A stretch of DNA of 43,115 nucleotides from Roseiflexus sp. (lineage in GTDB: Bacteria; Chloroflexota; Chloroflexia; Chloroflexales; Roseiflexaceae), in assembly GCA_017743475.1 (NCBI GenBank), contig JAGHYV010000039.1:1-43115 (forward strand). Direction: 5' to 3'. Positions 18,625 through 28,683 of the stretch are shown here, in pieces. A program made the translations under genes and the position numbers. Every line of letters starts with the position of its first letter. Positions within the stretch are counted from its first letter, which is position 1. Below the pieces are notes generated by a model. It had not been told where the DNA came from. It did no database searches and worked only from the letters and a program-made list of their open reading frames with translations.

Positions 18625-19350
18625 TCATCGCACACCAGCGCGCCGCATGTACTCCAGTATGCCTGCTGGACCGATCTGCGCTTCGAGCGCCAGCATGCGT
18701 TCGAGCAATGGACGGTAGGGGTGGTTCGACTCGCGCATGGCAGCGGCAGCTTTGTGACTGCCCAGGTAACTAAGGTGGTGATACGCCACCCATTCGGCAA
18801 ATCCTTCAATCAGATCATGGTCACTAAGGAGCGGGCAGTTTTCGCCCTGCCATGCGTGGGCGTATTCGTGCGCCACAACAGTGCGGAAGAGGAGTTTGGG
18901 CAAGCCGTAGAGCATGTAGATGATCCGCAACCGACCGTGACGCTGGTAGAGCCCCAGCGCTGGCGCTTCGCCCGGTTGCGGCGGCTTATCCTGCGCCCGC
19001 ACTGCTGCCAGCGTCGGCGCATCCACCAGCCGGAAGTCGACCCCAACTCGCAACACCATCCCCAATTGCGCAACGATTGCTACCACCGTTTCATCGAACA
19101 ACTGCCGCGCAATTGATGGATCGTAGATTGCCGTCGCGTGGCACGTTTCACACAACCGGCGGCCATCGTGCAGCGTCCAGTAGCGGTTCCCCAGTGGAGC
19201 GGAACAGACATCGCAGCGACCACGCTCGCGAATGCAGCGCGCACAGTAGCGTTCACGCCGCCCGTGGATGAAGTAGTATCCATCGATCAGTAGCGCTCCG
19301 CACGCTGCACAGCGGAGCGCCTCCGGAATGTTGATCGAATGAGTCGTCAC
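18625..19350 (-). CDS. DA1-type protein: LIM-like zinc modules plus HExxH metallopeptidase
   Basis: The 241-residue protein starts with two zinc-ribbon/LIM-like modules: C14-x2-C17 with C36-x2-C39, and C46-x2-C49 with C67-x2-C70. A C-terminal domain contains HEYAHAW (161-167) and IEGFAEWVAY (E182), forming an HExxH plus distal Glu zinc-peptidase site. This order is that of the DA1 family, known in plants as ubiquitin-activated peptidases and present as uncharacterised bacterial homologues. The start is GTG 19350. It is divergent from a sirtuin gene with a palindromic site between. The cellular substrate is unknown; there is no signal peptide. Confidence 0.8.
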   Translation of the reverse strand: MTTHSINIPEALRCAACGALLIDGYYFIHGRRERYCARCIRERGRCDVCSAPLGNRYWTLHDGRRLCETCHATAIYDPSIARQLFDETVVAIVAQLGMVLRVGVDFRLVDAPTLAAVRAQDKPPQPGEAPALGLYQRHGRLRIIYMLYGLPKLLFRTVVAHEYAHAWQGENCPLLSDHDLIEGFAEWVAYHHLSYLGSHKAAAAMRESNHPYRPLLERMLALEAQIGPAGILEYMRRAGVR

Positions 19351-19403
19351 CTTCTGTGCCCTGGCATACTCTTCACACGTCTGGCATCATCCACCTGAAA
19401 GCG

Positions 19404-19432
19404 TACCACATGTGGCGAATATGTGGTATTAT
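19404..19432. promoter_or_regulatory. Inverted repeat overlapping an extended -10 in the DA1/sirtuin divergent region
   Basis: TACCACAT (19404-19411) and ATGTGGTA (19421-19428) form a perfect 8-bp inverted repeat with a 9-base spacer, a dimeric-regulator operator pattern. The right arm overlaps TGGTATTAT (19424-19432), a TGn extended -10 pointing to the sirtuin gene. A repressor bound here would block that promoter. Confidence 0.5.
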
Positions 19433-19553
19433 GGTGAATGAAACGTTATTCATCTCTATCCTACCATGTCGGGCATAACGCCAGACAACCAGCAAGTGCC
19501 TGATCGTGCTGCCAGCGATGGCGGCGTGTCAAACGATTGATGGTGTGCAGGGT

Positions 19554-20339
19554 ATGATGGAAACAGGTGTGGATCAGGCAGCAATCAAGCACGCCGCCAA
19601 TCTCCTTGGTCGTGCATACAGCGCCGTTGCCATCACCGGTGCGGGCATTAGCACACCCTCTGGCATCCCTGATTTTCGTGGTCCTGATGGCGCGTGGAAG
19701 CATGTCGACCCGTCAGTAGTTGCATCGTTGCAGAACTTTCTGCGCAATCCGCGAGCATTTTACGACTGGTTCCGACCTTTGCTCGATCGCGTACTGGCGG
19801 CTGCACCCAATGCGGCGCATTATGCTCTGGCGGCACTCGAACAGCGCCAGATGCTCAAGGCCATCATTACGCAGAACTTCGACGGGTTGCATCAGCGTGC
19901 CGGGTCGCGAGAGGTCTATGAACTGCACGGGCATCTGCGTACTGCTACATGCCTGGAGTGTGAGCGACAGATTCCGACCCAGGCGTTATTGCCCGGGATC
20001 CGTCGTGGGGAAACGCCGCGCTGCTCCTGTGGTCATCCGCTCAAACCCGATGTGGTGCTGTTCGACGAGATGCTGCCGCGCGGATTGTACTGGCTGGCGC
20101 GTCGCGCTGTTGAGCACGCTGATGTCATTATCGTTGCCGGAACATCGCTCGAGGTGTTCCCGGTCAATGACCTGCCAGCGCTGGGTTTGCGCCGTGGTGC
20201 AAAATTGATTATCATCAATAATGGACCGACATATCTGGATGAGCGCGCTGAGGTGGTCATTCGCGGCGATGTTGCGATTGTATTGCCAGAACTGGTGAGG
20301 CAGATCACCGAGGCGCCCATCCTCGAACGATCACGATAA
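19554..20339 (+). CDS. Sirtuin-type NAD-dependent protein deacylase
   Basis: The SIR2 family removes acyl groups from lysines using NAD+. Motifs are AITGAGISTPSGIPDFRG, the catalytic TQNFDGLHQRAGS and ELHGHLRTATC, with zinc cysteines in CLEC and CSC. GTSLEVFPVNDLP and IINNGPTYLDERA follow at the NAD site. Start is uncertain: ATG 19554 (or 19557) fits the family start, while the frame stays open to a GTG at 19506. From 19554 it has 261 residues. prfB begins 14 bases after its stop, so the two are probably cotranscribed. Substrates are unknown. Confidence 0.9.
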   Translation: MMETGVDQAAIKHAANLLGRAYSAVAITGAGISTPSGIPDFRGPDGAWKHVDPSVVASLQNFLRNPRAFYDWFRPLLDRVLAAAPNAAHYALAALEQRQMLKAIITQNFDGLHQRAGSREVYELHGHLRTATCLECERQIPTQALLPGIRRGETPRCSCGHPLKPDVVLFDEMLPRGLYWLARRAVEHADVIIVAGTSLEVFPVNDLPALGLRRGAKLIIINNGPTYLDERAEVVIRGDVAIVLPELVRQITEAPILERSR

Positions 20340-20353
20340 GTAAGGAGTGTTGT

Positions 20354-21461
<1,108 letters not shown>

Positions 21462-21483
21462 TAACGACGGGCAATGCCTTAGC

Positions 21484-21515
21484 AACAGGGACGGAGTGTG
21501 ACCGTCCCTGTTTTT
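21484..21515 (+). terminator. Intrinsic terminator after prfB
   Basis: AACAGGGACGG (21484-21494) pairs perfectly with CCGTCCCTGTT (21502-21512), an 11-bp stem with a 7-base loop, overlapping a TTTTT run (21511-21515). It lies 22 bases after the prfB stop. The remaining gap to the converging receiver gene (21609) holds nothing else I recognise. Confidence 0.9.
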
Positions 21516-21608
21516 GGTGCGATAGATGCGCTTCTTGCGTAACGCAGCATAGTGTTGAAGAAACTGTTGTGAGGTTCAACCAATGTTCCCCTTCCCCATG
21601 CCGAATCA

Positions 21609-21977
21609 TCAATTCAGCATCGTCTGGATCAGGCTCAGCACCTGCTCGATATCAAACGGCTTCTGAATGATGACGGCGCCTTCGGCTTCAAGGTCGGCAA
21701 ACCAGGGTTTCCGATTCAAGGCGGTTATAATAAAGATTGGGATGCCATCCTCCTGGAGCTGGTCCTTCATGCGCTGAAAGGCTTCAACGCCATCCATCTG
21801 CGGCATCATAATGTCACAGATCACCAGGTTCGGGCGCAGGGATACAAGTTTCGTGATTCCCTCCTGGCCATCGCTGGCGACCTCGACACGATACCCCGCT
21901 TCACGCAACGCAATCTCCAGCACGGTTTGCATCGCCGGATCATCGTCAATAACCAGAATAGTAGGCTGTTCATCCAT
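21609..21977 (-). CDS. Single-domain response regulator
   Basis: The 122-residue protein is a stand-alone CheY-like receiver. Acidic residues D11-D13 lie in ILVIDDDP, the phospho-acceptor is D55 (LVICDIMMPQMDG), and the switch residues are T85 and K106 (IIQKPFD). ATG 21977 is chosen because the receiver fold starts there and GGAAG lies upstream; the reading frame extends upstream with non-family sequence. It is divergent from a histidine kinase gene and could be phosphorylated by it, acting through protein contacts since there is no output domain. Confidence 0.9.
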   Translation of the reverse strand: MDEQPTILVIDDDPAMQTVLEIALREAGYRVEVASDGQEGITKLVSLRPNLVICDIMMPQMDGVEAFQRMKDQLQEDGIPIFIITALNRKPWFADLEAEGAVIIQKPFDIEQVLSLIQTMLN

Positions 21978-22079
21978 GAGCGCTTCCTGCTGATCGTGCT
22001 GAGCAAAGGGACGAGTCTGGTCAGGCGGCGTGGGAGCAATGGTACGAAGAAGCGAACCGACCTGACGACGGGCGCGCCC

Positions 22080-22088
22080 ATTATAGCA
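22080..22088 (-). promoter_or_regulatory. Extended -10 element for the single-domain receiver gene
   Basis: The minus strand reads TGCTATAAT, identical to the element upstream of cysS, about 103 bases before the ATG at 21977. Confidence 0.6.
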
Positions 22089-22115
22089 CGAAGCGCAGCG
22101 CCGTCTGGTAGATGT

Positions 22116-22124
22116 TGGTATAAT
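22116..22124 (+). promoter_or_regulatory. Extended -10 element for the kinase-receiver-kaiBC direction
   Basis: TGGTATAAT, a perfect TGn-TATAAT, lies 52 bases before the kinase start at 22177 and 31 bases from the divergent -10. The two back-to-back promoters could share regulation. Confidence 0.6.
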
Positions 22125-22176
22125 AGAGCAGACATGCACGCACCCATCTACCTACACGCAGATGCCAGGTTGACCC

Positions 22177-23382
<1,206 letters not shown>

Positions 23383-23417
23383 CGCCCGGTTGCGTGAGTC
23401 TCGTCAGGGTTTGAGGT

Positions 23418-24269
23418 ATGCACGCGGGAACCGATAGACCGCTTGAAATCCTGCTGGTCGAAGACAACCCTGGCGATGCGCGACTTGCTGCCGAGGCGTT
23501 TGCTTCGGCGCGGATTGGTACGTTTACGCTCACTCATGCCGAACGGTTGACAGAAGCGATTCAACTTTTGCAGCAACGCTCGTTCGACGCGATTGTGCTC
23601 GATCTCTCGTTGCCGGACAGCGGCGGGCTGGATACTCTAAAGCGCGTCCTGCACCACGCACCTGATATACCGGTCGTTGTGTTGACCATGCTGAGCGACG
23701 AATTGCTGGGGATTCAGGCAGTAAATGCTGGTGCGCAGGACTATCTTCAGAAGGATGGGTGCGTGCATGAATCACTGGCGCGCTCGGTGCGCTATGCTGT
23801 CGAGCGTCAGCGCTTGCTGCGCCAACTTCAGCACGCTCGTCAGCAGGAACAACTGGCGCGCAGCGCGCATGAGATTGCTGCCGTCGAACAACTGTCGCAC
23901 GATACACGCACCTCGGTAACAGCGCAACTGTACAGCGCGCTGCCGCTGCGCGATGCGCAACCGGACCTGTTCTCAGAATTGGTGGCACAGTACGGGCACA
24001 TCCTTGATCAGCGCCTGGAACAGCGCGCCTACAAAATTGAGACAAACACCTCCGATACACTGCGTGAGATTGCGAATCAACTGGGCTTTCTTCGCGCTGG
24101 TCCGCGCGATGTGGTTGATGTCCATACGCACGCCATTCGCCAGCGGGTGCGGGGTGCAAGTGTGATGCGTGTGCAGGCGTATGTTGAGGAGGGACGACTG
24201 CTCGTGCTCGAATTGATGGGATACCTGGTATCGTACTACCGCGCCTACGCGCTTGGCGGTATCCATTGA
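23418..24269 (+). CDS. Rcp-type receiver protein with unrecognised C-terminal domain, beside kaiBC
   Basis: The 283-residue protein has a canonical receiver (about 8-125): E15-D16, phospho-acceptor D62 in VLDLSLPDSGG, T90 and K112. A likely coiled-coil follows (about 128-160, rich in Gln, Leu and Arg). Then comes a helical C-terminal domain (about 165-276) with REIANQLGFLRAGPRDVVDV and YVEEGRLLVLELMGYLVSYYR. I do not recognise this domain with certainty. The layout, receiver plus helical C-terminal domain next to kaiB, recalls KaiA, but the receiver is functional-looking rather than a pseudo-receiver. ATG 23418. It is probably the partner of the upstream kinase. Confidence 0.75.
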   Translation: MHAGTDRPLEILLVEDNPGDARLAAEAFASARIGTFTLTHAERLTEAIQLLQQRSFDAIVLDLSLPDSGGLDTLKRVLHHAPDIPVVVLTMLSDELLGIQAVNAGAQDYLQKDGCVHESLARSVRYAVERQRLLRQLQHARQQEQLARSAHEIAAVEQLSHDTRTSVTAQLYSALPLRDAQPDLFSELVAQYGHILDQRLEQRAYKIETNTSDTLREIANQLGFLRAGPRDVVDVHTHAIRQRVRGASVMRVQAYVEEGRLLVLELMGYLVSYYRAYALGGIH

Positions 24270-24271
24270 TT

Positions 24272-24443
24272 GATCTATGACTTCACTGCAAAAACGCATC
24301 GCAGAGACGCCGAGAGCGCAGAGAACTTCAAAAATATGCGCGGCGAAGCGTGAGGTGTTGGAGCGACTCGCTATAGCATCTTCCTCTGCGAACGCTGCGC
24401 CTCTGCGGTGACATACCCTTTTTGCAGTGGACTTATCTATGAT
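24272..24443. repeat. Imperfect inverted-repeat element upstream of kaiB
   Basis: The left arm (from 24274) reads TCTATGACTTCACTGCAAAAA followed by CGCAGAGACGCCGAGAGCG. The right arm (to 24443) is its imperfect reverse complement, with CGCTGCGCCTCTGCGGTGA then TTTTTGCAGTGGACTTATCT. The element is about 170 bp with no reading frame of note, like a non-autonomous inverted-repeat element. Bases 24444-24502 precede kaiB and contain GGGGAAG as its ribosome binding site. Confidence 0.7.
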
Positions 24444-24502
24444 ACCATTTATGGCGATGTCGGCAGACGCACATCAGGACCGTTCAAAGGGGAAGCGAAC
24501 TG

Positions 24503-24808
24503 ATGACGAGTAAATTTGTCCTCAAGCTTTACGTCACCGGTCAGACGCCGCGCACTGAGCGGGCGATCCAGAACCTGCGACGAATCTGCGAGCAGAATCT
24601 TGGCAGTCAGTATCAGTTGTTCGTGATTGACGTGCTGGAGCAACCGCACCTCGCCGAACAAGAGCGGATCCTGGCGACGCCGACACTGATCAAGGAACTG
24701 CCGCCGCCAGTCCGGCGCATTATTGGAGATCTTTCCGATACGCTCAAAGTGCTGCAAGGTTTGGATCTGCCAGTCCATCCCTCGAGCACAGGAGGAACGC
24801 AGGAGTGA
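24503..24808 (+). CDS. kaiB: Circadian clock protein KaiB
   Basis: KaiB is a fold-switching thioredoxin-like protein that binds the KaiC CI ring. The 101-residue length matches the cyanobacterial protein (102). The start [22 protein letters not shown] and the segment [33 protein letters not shown] are the KaiB family pattern, including the cis-proline region [12 protein letters not shown] 24503 follows GGGGAAG. Its stop overlaps the kaiC start (GTGA), so the two are translationally coupled. Confidence 0.96.
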   Translation: MTSKFVLKLYVTGQTPRTERAIQNLRRICEQNLGSQYQLFVIDVLEQPHLAEQERILATPTLIKELPPPVRRIIGDLSDTLKVLQGLDLPVHPSSTGGTQE

Positions 24809-26337
24809 GTCTGAATCTGCGCCAACCAGCCATCGAAAAACTGCCAACCGGCATTAGTGGCTTTGACCTGATCGCTAATGGCGGGATTCCCGCCGGTCGA
24901 ACCACGCTCGTCTCCGGAACTGCTGGCAGTGCCAAAACGGTCTTTGCTGCCCAGTTTCTCGCCGAAGGCATTCGCAAATATGGCGAGCACGGGGTATTTG
25001 TCACTTTCGAAGAACCACCCTCGGATATCCGCCGCAACATGGAATCCCTCGGGTGGGATATTGCGACCTGGGAGAGTGAGGGTAAGTGGGCGTTTGTGGA
25101 CGCCTCGCCCCAACCCGGCGAGGAAATGCTCTTCGCTGGCAACTACGATCTTGGCGCACTGCTGGCGCGGATCGAAAATGCGGTTCGTCGCATTGGCGCC
25201 AAACGCCTGTCGATGGACTCGCTCGGCGCAATTTTCACGCAGTTCGCCGATAGCGCCGTTGTGCGTCGTGAACTGTTCCGTATTGTCTCGGCGCTGAAAC
25301 GCTTGGGTGTCACTGCTATCATGACCGGTGAACGCACCCAGGAGTACGGCGATATTGCACGCTACGGCGTCGAAGAGTTCGTGGCAGATAATGTCATTAT
25401 TCTGCGCAACGTGCTGGAGGACGAAAAGCGCCGCCGCACCATTGAGATACTGAAGTTTCGCGGCACCTCGCACCAAAAAGGGGAGTTCCCGTTTACCATC
25501 ATCTCCGGTGAAGGAATGGTGGTGATACCGCTATCTGCAATCGAACTCAAACAACGCTCGTCCGATATTCGCGTGACCTCCGGCAACCCCGAACTCGACC
25601 GCATGTGCGGCGGGGGTTTCTTCCGCGACTCGATCTTGCTCGTGTCGGGCGCGACAGGTACTGGCAAGACGCTGATGACCACTGAGTTCATGGCAGGCGG
25701 AGTCAGGCGAGGTGAGCGCTGCCTGTTGTTTGCGTTCGAGGAGAGTCGCGAGCAGTTGTTCCGCAATGCCACAGGGTGGGGTATCGATTTTGAGCAGATG
25801 GAGCGGGATGGATTGCTGCGTGTCGTCTGTGAGTATCCCGAAACCGCCGGGCTTGAGGATCATCTGATTGCAATGAAAAAGTTGATCCAGGAGTTCCGCC
25901 CCAATCGCGTGGCAGTGGATAGCCTCTCTGCACTCGAACGCGTCTCGACCATCCGCGGCTTCCGTGAGTTTGTGATCAGTCTCACATCATTTATCAAGCA
26001 TCAGGAGATTGCCGGTCTGTTTACAGCAACTACCCCTAGCCTGATGGGGGGTGAGTCGGTGACGGAGACCCATATCTCGACGTTGACCGACTCGATCATT
26101 CTGCTGCGCTATGTTGAGATGTTTGGCGAGATGCGCCGCGGGTTGACGGTGCTGAAGATGCGCGGCTCGATGCACGATAAGGATATCCGCGAGTTTACTA
26201 TCGATAATCGCGGCATGCACATTGGTCGCCCGTTCCGCCAGGTGACCGGTATTCTGTCTGGCAATCCAATCCATATCGCGCCTGGCGAAATCGACCGGAT
26301 GAACCAGTTGTTCAACGATGAAGAGCCGCAGACGTGA
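24805..26337 (+). CDS. kaiC: Circadian clock ATPase/kinase KaiC
   Basis: KaiC is a hexameric double-RecA ATPase that times by CI ATP hydrolysis and CII phosphorylation. The 510-residue protein has the CI P-loop GTAGSAKT (38-45; Ala43 where Gly is usual), the CI catalytic pair in VTFEEPPSD, and the CII P-loop GATGTGKT (282-289) with [10 protein letters not shown]. The phosphosites are conserved: T420, S425 and T426 in [12 protein letters not shown] match T426, S431 and T432 of S. elongatus. The C-terminal [14 protein letters not shown] block and a short A-loop-like tail are present. GTG 24805, with AGGAGG upstream. No kaiA is visible in the window. Confidence 0.96.
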   Translation: MSLNLRQPAIEKLPTGISGFDLIANGGIPAGRTTLVSGTAGSAKTVFAAQFLAEGIRKYGEHGVFVTFEEPPSDIRRNMESLGWDIATWESEGKWAFVDASPQPGEEMLFAGNYDLGALLARIENAVRRIGAKRLSMDSLGAIFTQFADSAVVRRELFRIVSALKRLGVTAIMTGERTQEYGDIARYGVEEFVADNVIILRNVLEDEKRRRTIEILKFRGTSHQKGEFPFTIISGEGMVVIPLSAIELKQRSSDIRVTSGNPELDRMCGGGFFRDSILLVSGATGTGKTLMTTEFMAGGVRRGERCLLFAFEESREQLFRNATGWGIDFEQMERDGLLRVVCEYPETAGLEDHLIAMKKLIQEFRPNRVAVDSLSALERVSTIRGFREFVISLTSFIKHQEIAGLFTATTPSLMGGESVTETHISTLTDSIILLRYVEMFGEMRRGLTVLKMRGSMHDKDIREFTIDNRGMHIGRPFRQVTGILSGNPIHIAPGEIDRMNQLFNDEEPQT

Positions 26338-26413
26338 GACGGGTGGTCAACGATATTCGTAACCCTGCGAGTCTGACGGTAGAACAGACCCTGCGCATAC
26401 CACGGAGATTGCC

Positions 26414-27895
26414 ATGAATCGCGCCGATGTGTTGAGCGACCTGCGACGCGTTGTTGGACCGCGCGCTGTCATCGATGACGCTGCCACGCTGCTGACCTAT
26501 GAAGCGGATGGTTGTGTACTGGATACACATCCGCCCAACGTCGTTGTGCTGCCAGCAACCACCGAGGAAACTGCGGCAGTCGTGCAGATCGCCAACCGCG
26601 CCGGGATGCCGATTGTACCACGTGGCGCAGGTACCGGTCTGTCCGGCGGTGCGACGCCAATCCACGGCGGGATTGTGATCTCGACAGCGCGGATGGAACG
26701 GGTGCTAGAAGTGGATGTGCGCAATCGACGAGCGCGGGTGCAACCAGGGGTGATTAACTGGGAACTGTCACAATACTTGGGGCAGTACGGGTATACGTTC
26801 ATGCCTGACCCATCCTCCCAGAAGGCGTGCACCATCGGCGGCAACATTGCTAATAACAGTGGCGGACCGCACTGCCTCAAGTATGGCATGACTACCAACC
26901 ACGTCCTGGCGCTGCGCGTAGTGCTGCCCGATGGCAACGTCATCTGGACTGGCGATGGACGACAGGATGGTATTGGTTATGATCTGGCAGGTGTGTTGAC
27001 TGGCAGCGAGGGAACGTGCGGCATTATTACTGAGGCATGGGTGCGAATAACGCGTCTGCCAGAAGCGTTGCGCGTGGTGCTGGCACTGTTCCCAGATATT
27101 CCATCGGCGTCGCAGACGGTTTCGACGGTTATTGCGCGCGGGTTCCTGCCAGCTGCGCTGGAAATGATGGATCACCTGGCAATCCGCGCTGTGAACGGCA
27201 TGTATCGCCTGGGGCTGCCGGATAGTGCCGGAGCAGCACTGCTGATCGAACTCGACGGTGTCAACGATGGACTGGACGACCTGCTCGCCGAAATTACCGG
27301 CATCTGCCGCGATTTCGGCGCGATGGAGGTGCGTCCGGCGAAAACCGCCGCCGAACAGGCGCAGGTCTGGGCAGCGCGTAAAAATGCATTTGGCGCTATG
27401 GGACGCCTGGCACCGACGTACTACCTGGTCGATACAGTTGTGCCGCGCACGCGCCTGCCGGCGACGCTGGCGCGCGTCAGTGAGGTGTCGCGCGATTACC
27501 GCCTGCCAATTGCGAATGTCTTTCACGCGGGTGATGGCAACCTGCATCCGCTCATTCTGTTCGACCGGCGCGATAAAGGGCAACTCGAACGTGCGCTTCT
27601 TGCCGCTACCGACATCCTGCGCGAGTCGATCAATCAGGGCGGCGTGATCAGCGGTGAGCACGGGATTGGCGTCGAAAAGCGCGATTACATGGATCTGCTG
27701 TTTACAACTGACGATCTGGCAGCGATGGCCGGTTTGAAGCGCAGTTTCGATCCGCGTGAAATCTTCAACCCCGGCAAGATTTTCCCGAAGGGGGTCGGAT
27801 GTGGCGAACTGGCTGCGCTGCGCCGACGCGGCTTGCCAGCTGCTGAACTGATCGGCGCTGACACGGGCAGTGTGCCGTCAGGAACGTGGTTGTGA
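26414..27895 (+). CDS. glcD: Glycolate oxidase subunit GlcD-like FAD-linked oxidase
   Basis: The protein is predicted to oxidise glycolate (or D-lactate/another 2-hydroxyacid) with FAD. The 493-residue protein has the PCMH-type FAD domain with VPRGAGTGLSGGATPIHGG and GGNIANNSGGPHCLKYG. The C-terminal FAD-oxidase domain has VFHAGDGNLHPLILFD and SGEHGIGVEKRDYM with substrate/metal His residues. ATG 26414 follows CACGGAG. It begins 76 bases after kaiC. glcE lies 0.8 kb downstream, separated by a Uma2-family gene; no glcF is seen in the window. Confidence 0.88.
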   Translation: MNRADVLSDLRRVVGPRAVIDDAATLLTYEADGCVLDTHPPNVVVLPATTEETAAVVQIANRAGMPIVPRGAGTGLSGGATPIHGGIVISTARMERVLEVDVRNRRARVQPGVINWELSQYLGQYGYTFMPDPSSQKACTIGGNIANNSGGPHCLKYGMTTNHVLALRVVLPDGNVIWTGDGRQDGIGYDLAGVLTGSEGTCGIITEAWVRITRLPEALRVVLALFPDIPSASQTVSTVIARGFLPAALEMMDHLAIRAVNGMYRLGLPDSAGAALLIELDGVNDGLDDLLAEITGICRDFGAMEVRPAKTAAEQAQVWAARKNAFGAMGRLAPTYYLVDTVVPRTRLPATLARVSEVSRDYRLPIANVFHAGDGNLHPLILFDRRDKGQLERALLAATDILRESINQGGVISGEHGIGVEKRDYMDLLFTTDDLAAMAGLKRSFDPREIFNPGKIFPKGVGCGELAALRRRGLPAAELIGADTGSVPSGTWL

Positions 27896-28041
27896 GAGGT
27901 GAGGTTGAACGTTGCATGTCGAGCGTTTGTGGTGCGAAATTCAGGTTGACGGCGGGAACGTGCGAAGGTCCGTAGAGACGGTGCAAGGAAATGTCTGTCC
28001 GCGATATTGGATACGCAACGGCGCAACGATAAGGTTTGAAG

Positions 28042-28683
28042 ATGCAGACGGTGAACGGTTATCCGACTCCAGAGAATACGCCAATAAAACAGAGTGTGTC
28101 TGCAACGCCTCAGACCTGGGAGGAGTTTCTTGCCTGGCATGATGAAGATGTCCACGCCGAGTGGGTGGATGGAAACGTTATCATGATGTCCCCTGCCAGC
28201 AGCGAGCATCGACTCCTCAAACTCTTTCTGGTGCAGGTCCTGGGTCTCTACCTGGAGCAGCGACCACAAGGCGTGCTGCTGGATGCGCCTTTTCTGATGC
28301 GTCTGCCGGAGCGCCCAAGCGGGCGTGAACCGGATATTCTTTTCATTGCCCACGAACGGGTTCACCTGATCCAACCGACATTCCTCGACGGTGCAGCAGA
28401 CCTAGTGGTGGAAATTATTTCGCCGGAGAGTGATGAGCGCGACCGTGGCGAGAAGTTTATTGAATACGAAGCGGCAGGCGTGCGTGAGTACTGGCTCATC
28501 GATCCGCTCCGTGAGGAGGCGATGTTTTACCAGTTAACGCACCAGGGTCGCTATCGCCTGATCGTTCCATCACCGGATGGCGTGTACCACTCTGCCGTTA
28601 TCGCCGGGCTATGGTTGCACGTCGAATGGCTCTGGCAGCGACCGCCGGTGTTGCGTGTCCTGAAAGAACTGGGCGTCCTATGA
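28042..28683 (+). CDS. Uma2-family (DUF820) putative PD-(D/E)XK protein
   Basis: The 213-residue protein shows the Uma2 pattern: TWEEFLAWHDEDVHAEWVDG near the N-terminus, REPDILFIAHERVHLI, and DLVVEIISPESDERDRGEKF followed by EYEAAGVREYWLIDP. These give the D and ExK-type residues of a restriction-endonuclease fold. Its function is unknown, and such genes occur in many copies in cyanobacteria and Chloroflexota. ATG 28042 is preferred over the TTG two codons earlier because AAGG lies 7 bases upstream. Its stop overlaps the glcE start (ATGA), so it is translated with glcE. Confidence 0.85.
   Translation: MQTVNGYPTPENTPIKQSVSATPQTWEEFLAWHDEDVHAEWVDGNVIMMSPASSEHRLLKLFLVQVLGLYLEQRPQGVLLDAPFLMRLPERPSGREPDILFIAHERVHLIQPTFLDGAADLVVEIISPESDERDRGEKFIEYEAAGVREYWLIDPLREEAMFYQLTHQGRYRLIVPSPDGVYHSAVIAGLWLHVEWLWQRPPVLRVLKELGVL

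Noticed and set aside
18625-19350. Plain zinc-ribbon protein or SprT-like peptidase
   Set aside because: The order of two LIM-like modules followed by HExxH and a distal EGFAEW Glu fits the DA1 layout better; SprT has its zinc ribbon after the HExxH.
23418-24269. Calling the receiver protein KaiA
   Set aside because: KaiA has a pseudo-receiver lacking the phospho-acceptor set; this receiver is canonical and I cannot see KaiA C-terminal motifs by eye.
24300-24440. A small regulatory RNA gene upstream of kaiB
   Set aside because: The long imperfect complementarity of both arms and the CGCAGAG-type sequence fit a dispersed inverted-repeat element better; no separate promoter or terminator is seen.
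28042-28683. Uma2 gene as part of an insertion sequence
   Set aside because: There are no terminal repeats or transposase features around it, and its stop overlaps the next start.
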